A stretch of 64,000 nt of DNA from DAOUAE01 sp034433795. GTDB lineage: Bacteria > Chloroflexota > UBA6077 > FW602-bin22 > DAOUAE01. The translations under genes were made by a program, and so were the position numbers. Positions 49,567-59,001 of the stretch are shown one piece after another. The DNA is taken from contig DAOUAE010000008.1 in the NCBI GenBank assembly GCA_034433795.1, forward strand, positions 124,001 to 188,000. The letters are read 5' to 3'. The notes below the pieces were generated by a model. That model was not told the DNA's origin and searched no databases. It was given only the letters and a program-made list of their open reading frames with translations. Numbering within the stretch: position 1 is the stretch's first letter; every line of letters starts with the position of its first letter.

Positions 49567-50963
49567 GCGCTCCTCCCGACCGGCTGGCTGGCGGGGATGG
49601 CCATCCCGTACCAGGCCGGTGTCTCCAGGATGTGCAGCTCGACCAGGGCGGTCATCAGCGTGCGGGTGACGATGATGGCCGTGAACATACTGACCAGGAC
49701 ACCGATGGCCAGAGTCAGGGCGAACCCCTGGATGATGCTGGCGCCGAAGTTCATGCCGAACCAGAAGAGAATGGCGCAGGTGATGAGGGTGGAGACGTTC
49801 GAGTCGCGGATCGAGGTCCAGGCCCGGCGGAAGCCGGCGTCTATCGCTGCCCGGAGCGTCCGGCCCTCACGCAGCTCTTCTTTCATACGCTCGAAGATCA
49901 GGATGTTGGCGTCGACGGCCATGCCGATGGAGAGGATAAAGCCGGCCACCCCGGCCAGGGTGAGGGTGACCGGGATGAGTTTGAAGAGCGTCAGGACCAG
50001 GGCGGCGTAGACCAGGAGGGCCAGAGTGGCCAGGAAGCCGGGCAGGCGGTAGTTGAGGATCATAAAGCCGGCCACCAGGCCCAGGCCGATGAGCCCGGCC
50101 ACCAGGCTCCGCTGAAGCGAGTCCTGACCCAGAGTGGGGCCGACGGTGCGGGTCTGGATGACCTTGAGCGGCACCGGCAGGGCACCGTACTTCAGCTGAA
50201 TCACCAGGCTGCGGGCCTCGTCGAGAGTGAAGTTGCCGGTGATCCGTCCCCGGCCCTCACGGATGGGGCTCTGGATGACCGGGGAGGAGATCACCCGTTT
50301 GTCCATCGTGATGGCCAGGTACTTGCCGACGTTGGCCGAGGTGAAGTCGCCGAAGATCCGGGCTCCCTCGTCGGTCAGGGTGAAAAGGATCTCCGGACGG
50401 CCCAGTTCGTCGAAGCCGACCTCGGCGCTGCGCAGGTGCTTGCCCTGGAGGACCGTGGGGAAGACCCGCTGCTGGATCTCCGGTGGGGTGGGGACGGTTC
50501 CCTGGGCGGTTGAGCTGGGCGGTCCCAGGGAGGTGGTCACCAACATCCCGGGGACCAGGGGGGTCGTGCCGGCGTCGATGAACTCCAGGAGGCCGGTTTC
50601 GCCGAAGGTTTTGATCGCCCGGTCGGGGTCCTTGAGACCGGGCAGTTCGACGAGGATGCGGTGGCCCTCGGCGATCTGGATGACCGGTTCGGTCACGCCC
50701 AGGGCGTTGACCCGGCTTTCGATGATATTACGGGCGGCCTTCAGCACATCGGGGTCGACAGTCTGGCCGGGTGGGACATCGGCCTGGAGGGTGACCTGCA
50801 TCCCACCCTGGAGGTCGAGTCCTTCGCGGATGGAGATATCGCGGGAGAGGTGCAGGCCCAGGAGGGAGAGGTTGATCTCGCGGTGGCCGGGCCAGGCCAG
50901 CCAGCCGGCCACCAGAGCCAGGATCAGGATGGCGATCAGGCGGCGCAGGGTCGACGGACGCAC
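49563..50963 (-). CDS. secD: protein translocase subunit SecD
   Basis: 466-aa SecD. First helix (LIAILILALVAGWLAW), then the D1 motif REGLDLQGGMQVTLQ, a periplasmic domain of ~220 residues, and a C-terminal helix bundle with FILSIGMAVDANILIFERMKEE split over residues ~355-376. GTG 50963 follows GAGGAG. It lies just downstream of the tRNA-Thr terminator with almost no room for its own promoter, so read-through from the tRNA promoter is possible. Confidence 0.96.
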   Translation of the reverse strand: MRPSTLRRLIAILILALVAGWLAWPGHREINLSLLGLHLSRDISIREGLDLQGGMQVTLQADVPPGQTVDPDVLKAARNIIESRVNALGVTEPVIQIAEGHRILVELPGLKDPDRAIKTFGETGLLEFIDAGTTPLVPGMLVTTSLGPPSSTAQGTVPTPPEIQQRVFPTVLQGKHLRSAEVGFDELGRPEILFTLTDEGARIFGDFTSANVGKYLAITMDKRVISSPVIQSPIREGRGRITGNFTLDEARSLVIQLKYGALPVPLKVIQTRTVGPTLGQDSLQRSLVAGLIGLGLVAGFMILNYRLPGFLATLALLVYAALVLTLFKLIPVTLTLAGVAGFILSIGMAVDANILIFERMKEELREGRTLRAAIDAGFRRAWTSIRDSNVSTLITCAILFWFGMNFGASIIQGFALTLAIGVLVSMFTAIIVTRTLMTALVELHILETPAWYGMAIPASQPVGRSA

Positions 50964-50998
50964 AGGCTCTCCTCAAAGGCTAGTGGCTGCTCGTCACC

Positions 50999-51022
50999 AA
51001 AAAAGCCCCGTGGGGGCGGGGC
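50999..51022 (-). terminator. rho-independent terminator after tRNA-Thr
   Basis: 6-bp GCCCCG/CGGGGC stem (51022-51005 on the minus strand) with a 6-nt loop, followed by TTTTTT (51004-50999). Confidence 0.8.
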
Positions 51023-51030
51023 CGGCGGGG

Positions 51031-51102
51031 AGCCGACGGAGGGATTCGAACCCTCGACCTAGTGTTTACGAAACACTTGCTCTACCGCTGAGCTACGTCG
51101 GC
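51031..51102 (-). tRNA. tRNA-Thr (anticodon CGT)
   Basis: 72-nt cloverleaf. Acceptor GCCGACG/CGTCGGC, D arm GCTC/GAGC, anticodon stem AGTGT/ACACT with loop TTCGTAA (anticodon CGT), T arm GAGGG-TTCGAAT-CCCTC, discriminator T, no encoded CCA. Reads threonine codon ACG. Confidence 0.97.
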
Positions 51103-51111
51103 GCTGTTTCA

Positions 51112-51141
51112 ATTATACGACCAGCCCGCTCAGCCCGTCAA
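51112..51141 (-). promoter_or_regulatory. promoter of tRNA-Thr
   Basis: Minus strand: TTGACG (51141-51136), 18-nt spacer, consensus TATAAT (51117-51112). Transcription would start just before the tRNA 5' end. Confidence 0.85.
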
Positions 51142-51369
51142 CAGACGATCAGAAAACCAGCCTTCCCCGAGACTGTCTGCCCCTCCACTGGGGGGAACGG
51201 CGGCGCCAGAGTTCGATCTGGCGGGCCGCCGTGACCGGCTACCCCCAGAATGTCCAGGTCTGAACGGTCTCCCGGCCGGGCCGGCTTTGTTTCCAGTCCA
51301 CACCGTGGACCGGCCCCACGGCGGTGAGAAAGATGGGCCCGGTCCGACCGAGCTGCCGGCGGGCCCCGG
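51142..51369. other. intergenic region between tRNA-Thr and the gatC promoter
   Basis: No gene, tRNA or known riboswitch seen. It has an imperfect GC-rich hairpin at about 51199-51230 (core GCCAGA/TCTGGC), a CCGGC-rich hairpin followed by TTTGTTT near 51271-51288 on the plus strand, and an inverted GTCCAC/GTGGAC around 51297-51311. A T-box leader was looked for and not found. Confidence 0.4.
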
Positions 51370-51399
51370 TTGCGTCTCCTCTCCCCCCCGTGCTACACT
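51370..51399 (+). promoter_or_regulatory. promoter of the gatCA operon
   Basis: TTGCGT (51370-51375), 18-nt spacer with a C7 run, TACACT (51394-51399). The predicted start is near 51406 with a ~136-nt leader before gatC. Confidence 0.5.
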
Positions 51400-51541
51400 C
51401 TAGGACGCGCGGCCGCTGGCCCTGTGAGAATACGGCCCCGCCGCCCCGCGCTGGTCCTGGGGCTGGTCTGAGATGTGCCCAGAGCCGGCGTGCGGGGCCG
51501 CCAGCCCGGACGGCCCGGCCAGTACCGAGGTGAGGCACGCC

Positions 51542-51847
51542 ATGCATCTGGACCGCGCCCATGTCGAGCATATCGCCCTTCTGGCGCGCCTGGAACTGAC
51601 CGCCGACGAGATCGCGCTCTTCCAGCAGCAGCTGTCGAGCATCCTGGGCCACGTCGCCGTCCTCCAGGAACTGGACACCCGCCAGATCCCGCCCACCGCC
51701 CAGGTGATCCCCCGGCAGACGGTGCTGCGGGAGGACGAGAGCCGTCCGTCGCTGGCCCCCGACCTGGCCCTGGCCAACGCCCCGGAGACCGAGGAGAATC
51801 TCTTCAAAGTGCCGCCAGTCTTCGAAGAGTTCCCGGTGACCCCATGA
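51542..51847 (+). CDS. gatC: Asp-tRNA(Asn)/Glu-tRNA(Gln) amidotransferase subunit C
   Basis: 101-aa GatC, the belt subunit that joins GatA to GatB. Typical start HLDRAHVEHIALLARLELTADE, then FQQQLSSILGHVAVLQELDT, and the C-terminal LREDESRPS. ATG 51542 follows GAGGTGAGG; an upstream in-frame GTG-rich stretch is not homologous. Its last 4 nt overlap gatA. Confidence 0.95.
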   Translation: MHLDRAHVEHIALLARLELTADEIALFQQQLSSILGHVAVLQELDTRQIPPTAQVIPRQTVLREDESRPSLAPDLALANAPETEENLFKVPPVFEEFPVTP

Positions 51848-53295
51848 CCTGGGCCGAACTGACCATCCACGAGGCAGTCGCCGCCCTGCGCCGGGGCGAG
51901 GTCTCGGCGGTCGAACTGACCGAAGCCGTCCTGCAGACGATTCAGGATCGCGACCCGGCGGTCCGGGCCTACCTCACAGTCGCCGCCGACAGCGCTCTGG
52001 AGGCGGCCCGGACCATCGACGCCGCCCGGGCGCGCGGCGAACCGCTGGGTCCCCTGGCCGGCGCTCCTCTCGCCGTCAAGGACAATATCCTGACCGCCGG
52101 CCTGCGCACCACCTGCGCCTCCCGCCTCCTGGAGAATTTCGTCCCGGTCGAGGACGCCACCGTCGTCCGCCGCCTGAAGGCGGCCGGCGCCATCATCATC
52201 GGCAAGACCAATCTGGACGAGTTCGCCATGGGCTCGTCCTGCGAGTACTCGGCCTTCTTTCCGACCCGCAACCCCTGGGCCCTGGACCGCGTGCCCGGCG
52301 GCTCCTCGGGCGGCTCGGCCGCAGCGGTGGCGGCCGATATGGCCCTGGGCGCTCTGGGCTCCGATACCGGCGGCTCGGTTCGCCTGCCGGCCAGCTTCTG
52401 CGGGATCGTCGGGCTGAAGCCGACCTACGGCCGCGTCTCGCGCTACGGGCTGGTGGCCTTCGCCTCGTCGCTCGATCAGATTGGACCGATGACCAAGGAT
52501 GTCACCGACTGCGCGCTGCTGCTGAACGTCATCGCCGGCCACGACCCGCTGGATGCGACCTCGCTCGACTGGCCGGTGCCCGACTACACCCGGGCCCTGG
52601 TCCCCGAGGTCCGGGGCCTGCGGATCGGGCTGCCCCGCGAGTACCACGGAGAGGGGATCGAGCCGGGGGTGCGGGCGGCCATCACCCGGGCCCTCCAGCA
52701 GCTGGCGGCCATGGGGGCGATTATCGAGGAGACCAGCCTGCCGCACACCCGCTACGCCCTCGACGCCTACTACATCATCGCCCCGGCCGAGGCCAGCGCC
52801 AACTTGGCCCGCTACGACGGCGTGCGCTACGGTCTCTCGCTGCGCGATGGCGATGTCTGGACCATGGTCGCCCGCACCCGGGGGCGCGGCTTCGGCCCCG
52901 AGGTCAAGCGCCGGATCATGCTGGGCACCTACGTCCTCTCGGCCGGCTACTACGAGGCCTACTACCTCCAGGCCCAGAAGGTCCGGACCCTCATCAAACA
53001 GGACTTCGACCGGGCCTTCGCCGCCTTCGACCTCCTCCTGGCCCCCACCTGCCCGACGGTGGCCTTCCGCCTGGGCGAGCGCCTGGCCGATCCGCTGGCG
53101 ATGTACCTCTCGGATGTCTTCACGGTGACGGTGAACATCGCCGGCATTCCGGCGCTGGTGGTCCCCTGCGGGCTGGCCGACGGGCTCCCGGTGGGGCTGC
53201 AGCTCCTGGGGCCGCCGGGGGGCGAGGAGCGGCTCCTGCACGTGGGCTACGCCCTGGAACAGGCCCTGGGACGTCTCCGGAGGCCCGCCGGATGA
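51844..53295 (+). CDS. gatA: Asp-tRNA(Asn)/Glu-tRNA(Gln) amidotransferase subunit A
   Basis: 483-aa glutaminase subunit that frees ammonia for transamidation of mischarged tRNA. Amidase signature with the Ser-cisSer-Lys triad: Lys in LAVKDNILTAG (near residue 78), then PGGSSGGSAAAVAA and GSDTGGSVRLPASFCG (Ser residues near 153 and 177). ATG 51844 overlaps gatC (ATGA). Its end overlaps the next gene by 4 nt. Confidence 0.97.
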   Translation: MTWAELTIHEAVAALRRGEVSAVELTEAVLQTIQDRDPAVRAYLTVAADSALEAARTIDAARARGEPLGPLAGAPLAVKDNILTAGLRTTCASRLLENFVPVEDATVVRRLKAAGAIIIGKTNLDEFAMGSSCEYSAFFPTRNPWALDRVPGGSSGGSAAAVAADMALGALGSDTGGSVRLPASFCGIVGLKPTYGRVSRYGLVAFASSLDQIGPMTKDVTDCALLLNVIAGHDPLDATSLDWPVPDYTRALVPEVRGLRIGLPREYHGEGIEPGVRAAITRALQQLAAMGAIIEETSLPHTRYALDAYYIIAPAEASANLARYDGVRYGLSLRDGDVWTMVARTRGRGFGPEVKRRIMLGTYVLSAGYYEAYYLQAQKVRTLIKQDFDRAFAAFDLLLAPTCPTVAFRLGERLADPLAMYLSDVFTVTVNIAGIPALVVPCGLADGLPVGLQLLGPPGGEERLLHVGYALEQALGRLRRPAG

Positions 53296-54275
53296 AAGTC
53301 GTGCTGCCGCTGGCCGGGCTGGGGACGCGCCTGCGCCCCCACACCTTCACCCAGCCCAAACCGCTTCTGCCGGTGGCCGGCAAACCGGTCATCGCCCACG
53401 TCCTGGACCGGCTGCAGGGGCTCCCGGTCAGCCAGTACATTTTCATCGTCGGCTGGCTGGGCGACCAGATCGCGGCCTACGTCCGTCAGCACTACCCGGT
53501 GCCGGCCGTCTTTCTGGAGCAGACCGAGCTCAAAGGCCAGGCCCACGCCGTCTGGCTGGCCCGCCCGTACATCGACGAGCCGGTGCTCATTCTCTTCGCC
53601 GCCGACACGATCATCGAGGCCGACTGGGGCCGGCTGGAGCGGACCGACGCCGATGGCGTTGTCTACGTCCAGCCGGTCGACGACCCCCGCCGGTTCGGGG
53701 TGGTGGTGGTCGAGAACGGCCTCATCCGCCGGCTGGTGGAGAAGCCGCAGGATCCCCTCTCCAACCTGGCGGTGGTCGGCGCCTACTACCTCCGCGACTG
53801 GCGACGGCTCTTCGCCGGGATCGAGGCGGTGATGGCCCAGGGGCTGGCCCGCGGCGGCGAGTACTACCTGGCCGATGTCCTGCAGTGGATGGTGGACCAG
53901 GGCGCCCGCCTGCGCGCCGAGCCGGTGGACCTCTGGGTGGACTGCGGCACGGTCGAGGCCCTGCTCCAGGCCAACCGGACGCTCCTGGAGCGCGGCGGAG
54001 GGGCGGTGGCCGGCGACCAGGAGCAGGCGGTCATCGTTCCGCCGGTCGCCATCGCCCCGGGCAGCCGGATCGTGCGGGCGGTCGTCGGCCCCTACGTGAC
54101 CGTCGGCCCCGGCGCCACGATCCGGGAGGCGGTGGTGAGCGATAGCATCATCGGCGAGGCGGCCACTATCCAGTCGGCGCTGCTGCGCGGCAGCATCGTC
54201 GGCCCGCAGGCCACGGTCACGGGCGCGGGCGCCCGGCTGAACCTCGGCGAGGCCGCCTCGCTGCAGCTGCCTTAG
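53292..54275 (+). CDS. sugar-nucleotide pyrophosphorylase (NTP transferase)
   Basis: 327-aa nucleotidyltransferase that activates a sugar 1-phosphate with an NTP. N-terminal motif PLAGLGTRLRPHTFTQPKPL with the signature Lys, VAGKPVIAHVLDRL, the metal Asp in FAADTI, and EKPQDPLSNLAVVGAYY. A C-terminal left-handed helix-type tail of hexapeptides follows (~residues 255-320). Closest to the RmlA/glucose-1-phosphate thymidylyl- or mannose-1-phosphate guanylyltransferase groups. Overlaps gatA by 4 nt, so it is translated with it, an unusual neighbour for a tRNA amidotransferase. Confidence 0.88.
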   Translation: MKVVLPLAGLGTRLRPHTFTQPKPLLPVAGKPVIAHVLDRLQGLPVSQYIFIVGWLGDQIAAYVRQHYPVPAVFLEQTELKGQAHAVWLARPYIDEPVLILFAADTIIEADWGRLERTDADGVVYVQPVDDPRRFGVVVVENGLIRRLVEKPQDPLSNLAVVGAYYLRDWRRLFAGIEAVMAQGLARGGEYYLADVLQWMVDQGARLRAEPVDLWVDCGTVEALLQANRTLLERGGGAVAGDQEQAVIVPPVAIAPGSRIVRAVVGPYVTVGPGATIREAVVSDSIIGEAATIQSALLRGSIVGPQATVTGAGARLNLGEAASLQLP

Positions 54276-54285
54276 GAGGGACCGG

Positions 54286-54777
54286 ATGGAGGCGCTGCGG
54301 CGGCAGATCCTGGAGATCGTCGAGCGCGATGGCCGGGCTGACCCCGGTCAGATCGGCCGCATGCTGGGCGTGCCCCGGGAGACGGTCGAGGAGGTCCTGC
54401 GCCAGGCGGAGGAGAGCGGGCTGGTCGTCGGCTACAAGGCCGTCGTCCACTGGGAGAAGGCCGGCGAGGACCTCATCCTGGCGCTCATCGAGGTCAAGGT
54501 GAGCCCACAGCGCGACGTGGGCTTCGACGCTCTGGCCCAGCGCATCGCCCGTTTCCCCGAGACCCGGTCGGTCTACCTGGTCTCCGGGGCCTACGACCTG
54601 GCGGTGCAGGTGGTCGGCCGCTCGATGCGCGAGATCGCCAATTTTGTGGCCGAGAAGCTGGCGCCCCTGCCAGGGGTGCAGGGGACGGTGACCCACTTTA
54701 TGCTCAAACGCTACAAAGAGGACGGGTTCCTCTTCCTGGAGCACGATGAGGCCACGCGATTGCCGATCACACCCTAG
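54286..54777 (+). CDS. Lrp/AsnC-family transcription regulator
   Basis: 163 aa: N-terminal winged HTH (residues 4-55, GRMLGVPRETVEEVLRQAEE) and a C-terminal RAM domain (~65-150, ILALIEVKVSPQRDVGFDAL, VSGAYDLAVQVVG) that binds amino acids in this family. Located 10 nt after the pyrophosphorylase gene and 30 nt before an aminotransferase gene. Local control of the aminotransferase/gatB segment is a reasonable guess. Confidence 0.9.
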   Translation: MEALRRQILEIVERDGRADPGQIGRMLGVPRETVEEVLRQAEESGLVVGYKAVVHWEKAGEDLILALIEVKVSPQRDVGFDALAQRIARFPETRSVYLVSGAYDLAVQVVGRSMREIANFVAEKLAPLPGVQGTVTHFMLKRYKEDGFLFLEHDEATRLPITP

Positions 54778-54807
54778 GGCCAATGACCCCCACACCGGGA
54801 GCGACCG

Positions 54808-56016
54808 ATGACGACGAGGACCTCTGTCCCGCGCCCGGCGGCGCGTCGTTCCTCGTACCTGGCCCAGCGGGTCCAGGCCATCCCCCCTTCGGGGATCCGA
54901 CGGTTCTTCGACCTCATCAGCCGCCTGGACAACGTGATCTCGCTGGGGGTGGGCGAGCCCGACTTCGCCACCCCCTGGCACATCCGCGAGGCGGCCATCG
55001 ACGCCCTCGAGCGCGGCTACACGATGTACACCGCGAACGCCGGGCTGCCCGAGCTCCGCCAGGCCATCGCCGCCCACCTGGCCCGTCGCTACGGGGTCGT
55101 CTACGACCCGGAGAGCGAGATCGTCGTCACGGTCGGCGTCTCCGAGGGACTGGACCTGGCCCTGCGGGCGGTGCTCGACCCCGGCGATGAGGTGCTGGTC
55201 CTGGACCCCGGCTACGTCTCCTACGCCCCGTGCACGCTCCTGGCCGGCGGGGTGGTGGTCCCGGTCCCGACCACGGCCGCGACCGGCTTTCAGGTCCAGC
55301 CGGCCGATCTGGCCGCCCGCATCACCCCCCGGACCAAGGCGATCCTCCTGGGCAATCCCAACAATCCGACCGGCACGGTTCTGGGAGCGCCGGTTCTCCA
55401 GGAGATCGTCCGGCTGGCCGAGCAGCACGATCTCCTGCTCATCAGCGATGAGATCTACGACCGGCTGGTCTACGGGGTCGCCCACACCTGCCTGGCCGCG
55501 CTGCCGGGCGCGCGGGAGCGGACGATTCTGCTGGGCGGCTTCTCCAAGGCCTACGCCATGACCGGCTGGCGGATCGGTTATCTCTGCGCGCCCCGCGACC
55601 TCGTCGGCGGGATCGTGAAGATCCACCAGTACACCGCCCTCTGCGCGCCCATTATGGCCCAGAAGGCGGCGCTCGAGGCCCTCCGCCACGGCGAGGCGGC
55701 GGTCCAGGAGATGGTGGCCGAGTACGACCGGCGCCGGCGGCTGATGGTGAGCGGTCTCAACGAGATCGGCCTGCCCTGTCACGAGCCGCTGGGGGCTTTC
55801 TACGCCTTCCCGCGGGTGGACCACCTGGGCCTGAGCGATGAGGAGTTCGCCGAGCGGCTGCTGCGCGAGGAGCGGGTGGCGGTCGTTCCCGGCAGCGCCT
55901 TCGGGGCGGCGGGCCGGGGCCATGTCCGCTGCTGCTACGCGACCTCGGTGCGCAATCTCAGCGAGGCTCTCGACCGGATGGGGCGCTTTGTGGCCCGGCT
56001 GCGGGCGGCGACCTGA
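54808..56016 (+). CDS. aspartate-type aminotransferase (PLP class I/II)
   Basis: 402-aa PLP enzyme of the aspartate aminotransferase Ib group. Substrate motif LGVGEPDFATPWHI, GNPNNPTG, the PLP Asp-Tyr in ISDEIYDRLVYG, and the Schiff-base Lys in GGFSKAYAMTGWRIGY (near residue 248). The C-terminal Arg that binds the alpha-carboxylate is in the AGRGHVRCCYAT block. It is 13 nt before gatB. Supplying or draining aspartate/glutamate would fit its place among the gat genes. Confidence 0.92.
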   Translation: MTTRTSVPRPAARRSSYLAQRVQAIPPSGIRRFFDLISRLDNVISLGVGEPDFATPWHIREAAIDALERGYTMYTANAGLPELRQAIAAHLARRYGVVYDPESEIVVTVGVSEGLDLALRAVLDPGDEVLVLDPGYVSYAPCTLLAGGVVVPVPTTAATGFQVQPADLAARITPRTKAILLGNPNNPTGTVLGAPVLQEIVRLAEQHDLLLISDEIYDRLVYGVAHTCLAALPGARERTILLGGFSKAYAMTGWRIGYLCAPRDLVGGIVKIHQYTALCAPIMAQKAALEALRHGEAAVQEMVAEYDRRRRLMVSGLNEIGLPCHEPLGAFYAFPRVDHLGLSDEEFAERLLREERVAVVPGSAFGAAGRGHVRCCYATSVRNLSEALDRMGRFVARLRAAT

Positions 56017-56029
56017 GGGGTGTGGAGGC

Positions 56030-57493
56030 ATGGAGTACGAAGCGGTTATCGGTCTGGAGGTACACGCCCAGCTCCTCACCGAGAGCAAGATGTTCTGCGG
56101 CTGTCGGGCGCGGGACTACGCCAGCGCGCCTCCCAACACGCGGGTCTGCCCGATCTGTCTGGGGATGCCGGGCACCCTGCCGGTGCCCAACCGGCGGGCG
56201 GTCGAGTTCACGGTGATGACCGGTCTGGCCCTCAATTGCACGATCGCCGAGTTCAGCCGCTTCGACCGCAAAAACTACTTCTACCCCGATCTCCCCAAAG
56301 GCTACCAGATCTCGCAGTACGATCTGCCGCTCTGCCAGCACGGCTACCTGGAGATCGAGGTGGAGGGCCAGCGCCGGCGCATCGGCATCCGCCGGGTCCA
56401 TCTGGAGGAGGACACCGGCAAGCTCAGCCACCACCTCGGCCCGGACGGCCGGGCCTATACCCTGGTGGACCTGAACCGGGCCGGGGTGCCGCTCATCGAG
56501 ATCGTCACCGAGCCCGACCTCCGCTCGGCAACCGAGGCGGCGGTCTTCCTGCGGACGCTGCGGGCGGTCCTGCAGTATCTGGGTGTCTCCTCGGGCTCGA
56601 TGGAGGAGGGCTCCTTCCGCTGCGACGCCAACGTCTCGGTCCGCCCGGTCGGGGCCGAGACCTTCGGCACCAAGGTCGAGGTCAAGAACATGAACTCCTT
56701 CCGGGCGGTTGAGCGGGCGCTCCAGTACGAGATCGAGCGGCAGATCCGGGTCCTGGCGAGCGGCGGCCAGGTCGAGCAGGAGACCCGCGGGTGGGACGAG
56801 ACCCGGGGGGTGACGGTCGGCCAGCGGACCAAGGAGTTCGCCCACGACTACCGCTATTTCCCCGAGCCGGATATTCCGCCGCTGGTCCTCAGTCGAGCCT
56901 GGATCGAGGAGATCCGGACGCGGCTGCCGGAACTCCCGGCCGCCCGCCGGGAGCGCTTTATGACCCAGTACGGTCTCTCGGCCTACGACGCCAGCCTGCT
57001 CACCAGCAGCAAGGCGGTGGCCGACTTCTTCGAGGAGACGGTCCGGCTCTACCCGGTCCCCAAGACGGTGGCCAACTGGATCACCGGCGAGCTCTTCCGC
57101 CTGCTCAACGCCACCGGCCGGGAGCTGGAGCAGACGCCGCTGCGGCCCGCCCTCCTGGCCGACCTCCTGCGGCTGGTGGACCAGGGGACGATCAGCCTGA
57201 CCGCCGCCAAGACGGTCTTTGAAGAGATGTTCCAGACCGGTCGCCCGCCGGCCGCGATCGTGGCCGAAAAGGGGCTGGCCCAGATCAGCGCCGAGGCCGA
57301 GCTCCGGCCGATCATCGAACGGGTCCTGGCCGAGAACCCCCAGGGCGTCCGGGACTACCTGGCCGGCAAGAAACAGGCCCTGGGCTTTCTGGTCGGTCAG
57401 GTGATGAAGGCCACCCGGGGCCGGGCCAACCCGGCGGTGGTCAACCGCCTCCTCGCCGAGCGCCTGGCCGAGATCGCCTCGGCTCAATCCTGA
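56030..57493 (+). CDS. gatB: Asp-tRNA(Asn)/Glu-tRNA(Gln) amidotransferase subunit B
   Basis: 487-aa kinase/tRNA-binding subunit. N-terminal EAVIGLEVHAQLLTESKMFC, zinc-type CGC...CPICLGMPG, FDRKNYFYPDLPKGYQISQY, EEGSFRCDANVSVRP, and the C-terminal YqeY-like tail (~400-485). ATG 56030; GAGGGG lies at a proper distance. With gatC and gatA five genes upstream, all parts of the complex are present. It overlaps the convergent thpR by 10 nt. Confidence 0.97.
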   Translation: MEYEAVIGLEVHAQLLTESKMFCGCRARDYASAPPNTRVCPICLGMPGTLPVPNRRAVEFTVMTGLALNCTIAEFSRFDRKNYFYPDLPKGYQISQYDLPLCQHGYLEIEVEGQRRRIGIRRVHLEEDTGKLSHHLGPDGRAYTLVDLNRAGVPLIEIVTEPDLRSATEAAVFLRTLRAVLQYLGVSSGSMEEGSFRCDANVSVRPVGAETFGTKVEVKNMNSFRAVERALQYEIERQIRVLASGGQVEQETRGWDETRGVTVGQRTKEFAHDYRYFPEPDIPPLVLSRAWIEEIRTRLPELPAARRERFMTQYGLSAYDASLLTSSKAVADFFEETVRLYPVPKTVANWITGELFRLLNATGRELEQTPLRPALLADLLRLVDQGTISLTAAKTVFEEMFQTGRPPAAIVAEKGLAQISAEAELRPIIERVLAENPQGVRDYLAGKKQALGFLVGQVMKATRGRANPAVVNRLLAERLAEIASAQS

Positions 57494-58134
57494 ACGTCCG
57501 TCTGCCTCACCCCCCGTCCCAGCGGGACCGTGGCCAGACGGGTGTAGCGGGCGCCGGTCGGGTGCAGCTCGCTCTGCATCAGGTGGACGCTCTCGACAGC
57601 GAAGGGGAGCGCGGGCGGGGGCTTGGCCCGGCTCACCACCTCCCCCAGCAGCCGTTTATCCACCAGCCCGACCCGCTCGCCCACCCGGGCCAGCGTCAGA
57701 TGCGGGACGTAGGGCCGCTCCTCCGACGGATAGCCGAGCGGGCGGAGCGCCGCCTCGACAGCCGCCTGACAGCTGAAGAGGGCGGCCCGGTCGCCGTCGA
57801 CCTCGACGAAGAGGACGCGCGGCACATGGAGGCTGGGGAAAGCGTGAAACCCGCCCAGCCGGAGGGTGAACGGGGCGAGAGGGGCCAGTTCGGCCTGCAG
57901 TCGCTCGACGATGAGCGGCACCTGGCTGGCCGGGGTGGCGCCCAGGAACTTCAGGGTGAGGTGCATTCCCTCGGGGGCCACCCAGCGGATGGCGCTCAGG
58001 GCCCGGGGGAGAAGCCCCCGACGTTCGGCCGCCCGCTGCAGCCGCTGCTGGGTCTCGGTCAGAACGGCGATGATCTCCTCCGGCAGGCCGATGGCGACGA
58101 AGGTGCGCAGGGTGCTCTCGGGCGCTTCAGCCAT
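57484..58134 (-). CDS. thpR: RNA 2',3'-cyclic phosphodiesterase (ThpR/LigT)
   Basis: 216-aa two-His phosphodiesterase that opens 2',3'-cyclic phosphates. The two HxTx motifs are HLTLKFLG (near residue 60) and HLTLARVG (near 148), set in the usual two-lobe fold starting TLRTFVAIGLPEEI. Its start overlaps the amidohydrolase gene by 8 nt. Last gene of the minus-strand run from oppD. Confidence 0.93.
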   Translation of the reverse strand: MAEAPESTLRTFVAIGLPEEIIAVLTETQQRLQRAAERRGLLPRALSAIRWVAPEGMHLTLKFLGATPASQVPLIVERLQAELAPLAPFTLRLGGFHAFPSLHVPRVLFVEVDGDRAALFSCQAAVEAALRPLGYPSEERPYVPHLTLARVGERVGLVDKRLLGEVVSRAKPPPALPFAVESVHLMQSELHPTGARYTRLATVPLGRGVRQTDVQD

Positions 58135-59001
58135 GGTGCGTCTCCAACGGCGGATCGGTGGCGCCGTCCAGGCCGAACAGGCGGCGGGCGTTCTCGCCCA
58201 GGATCTGGTCCACCACCGTGGCCGGCAGCCCGGCCTGCCGGACCTCGGCCAGACAGCGGCGCTGCCGCAGCAGGGGGAAGTCGCTGCCGAAAAGGATCTT
58301 CCCGGCCCCCACCAGGTCCACGGCGATCCGGTAGATCCGCGGCTCGTAGAGGAAGGGCGAGGCGGCGGTGTCGTAGTAGACGTGGCGGGCGGCCGCCCGG
58401 ACCTCGGGCATCAGTTCGTAGAAGGGCAGCCCTCCTCCCCAGTGGCCGCAGATGAGCACCAGATCGGGGAAGTGCTGGATCAGGTGGTAGACGGTCCGGA
58501 CGGTGACCTCGCCCTTGCCGGGGTAGAGGTGGCCGACCGGCTCGCTGGTGTGGGTGAGGATGGGCATGCCCAGGGCGATGGCCGCCTCGGCCAGCGGCGC
58601 CAGCAGGTGACTGTCGTCCAGGTGGTAGCCCTGACCGTGGGGCATAAGCTCCCCGATGCCCCGCAGCCCCTGCCGCCGGCAGCGCTCGACCTCGGCCAGG
58701 GCGGCCGGTCCGGCCAGGGGCTGGATGGCGGCGAAGCCGATCAGGCGGTCGGGATAGCGGCGGACGCAGTCGATGAGGTAGTCGTTGTGGGCCTGGCAGA
58801 GACCGGGGTCGGCCCAGCCGAAGCCGCAGACCACGGCCACGGCGACCCCGGCCTGGTCCATCTCCTGGAGGAGATCCTCGACCGTGGCCAGGCGGGCCCG
58901 CGGGTTCCGGTAGAGGGTGTCAAAGAGAGCGTCCCTGGCCCGGAACGCCTCGCGGTTGGCGACCACCTCTGGCGGGAAGATGTGGGTGTGGGCGTCAATG
59001 A

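Noticed and set aside
51400..51541. T-box or other leader regulation before gatC
   Set aside because: No specifier hairpin, T-box sequence or antiterminator pair could be found.
54217..56088. A 623-codon minus-strand frame
   Set aside because: Antisense to the Lrp and aminotransferase genes, with no recognisable domain.
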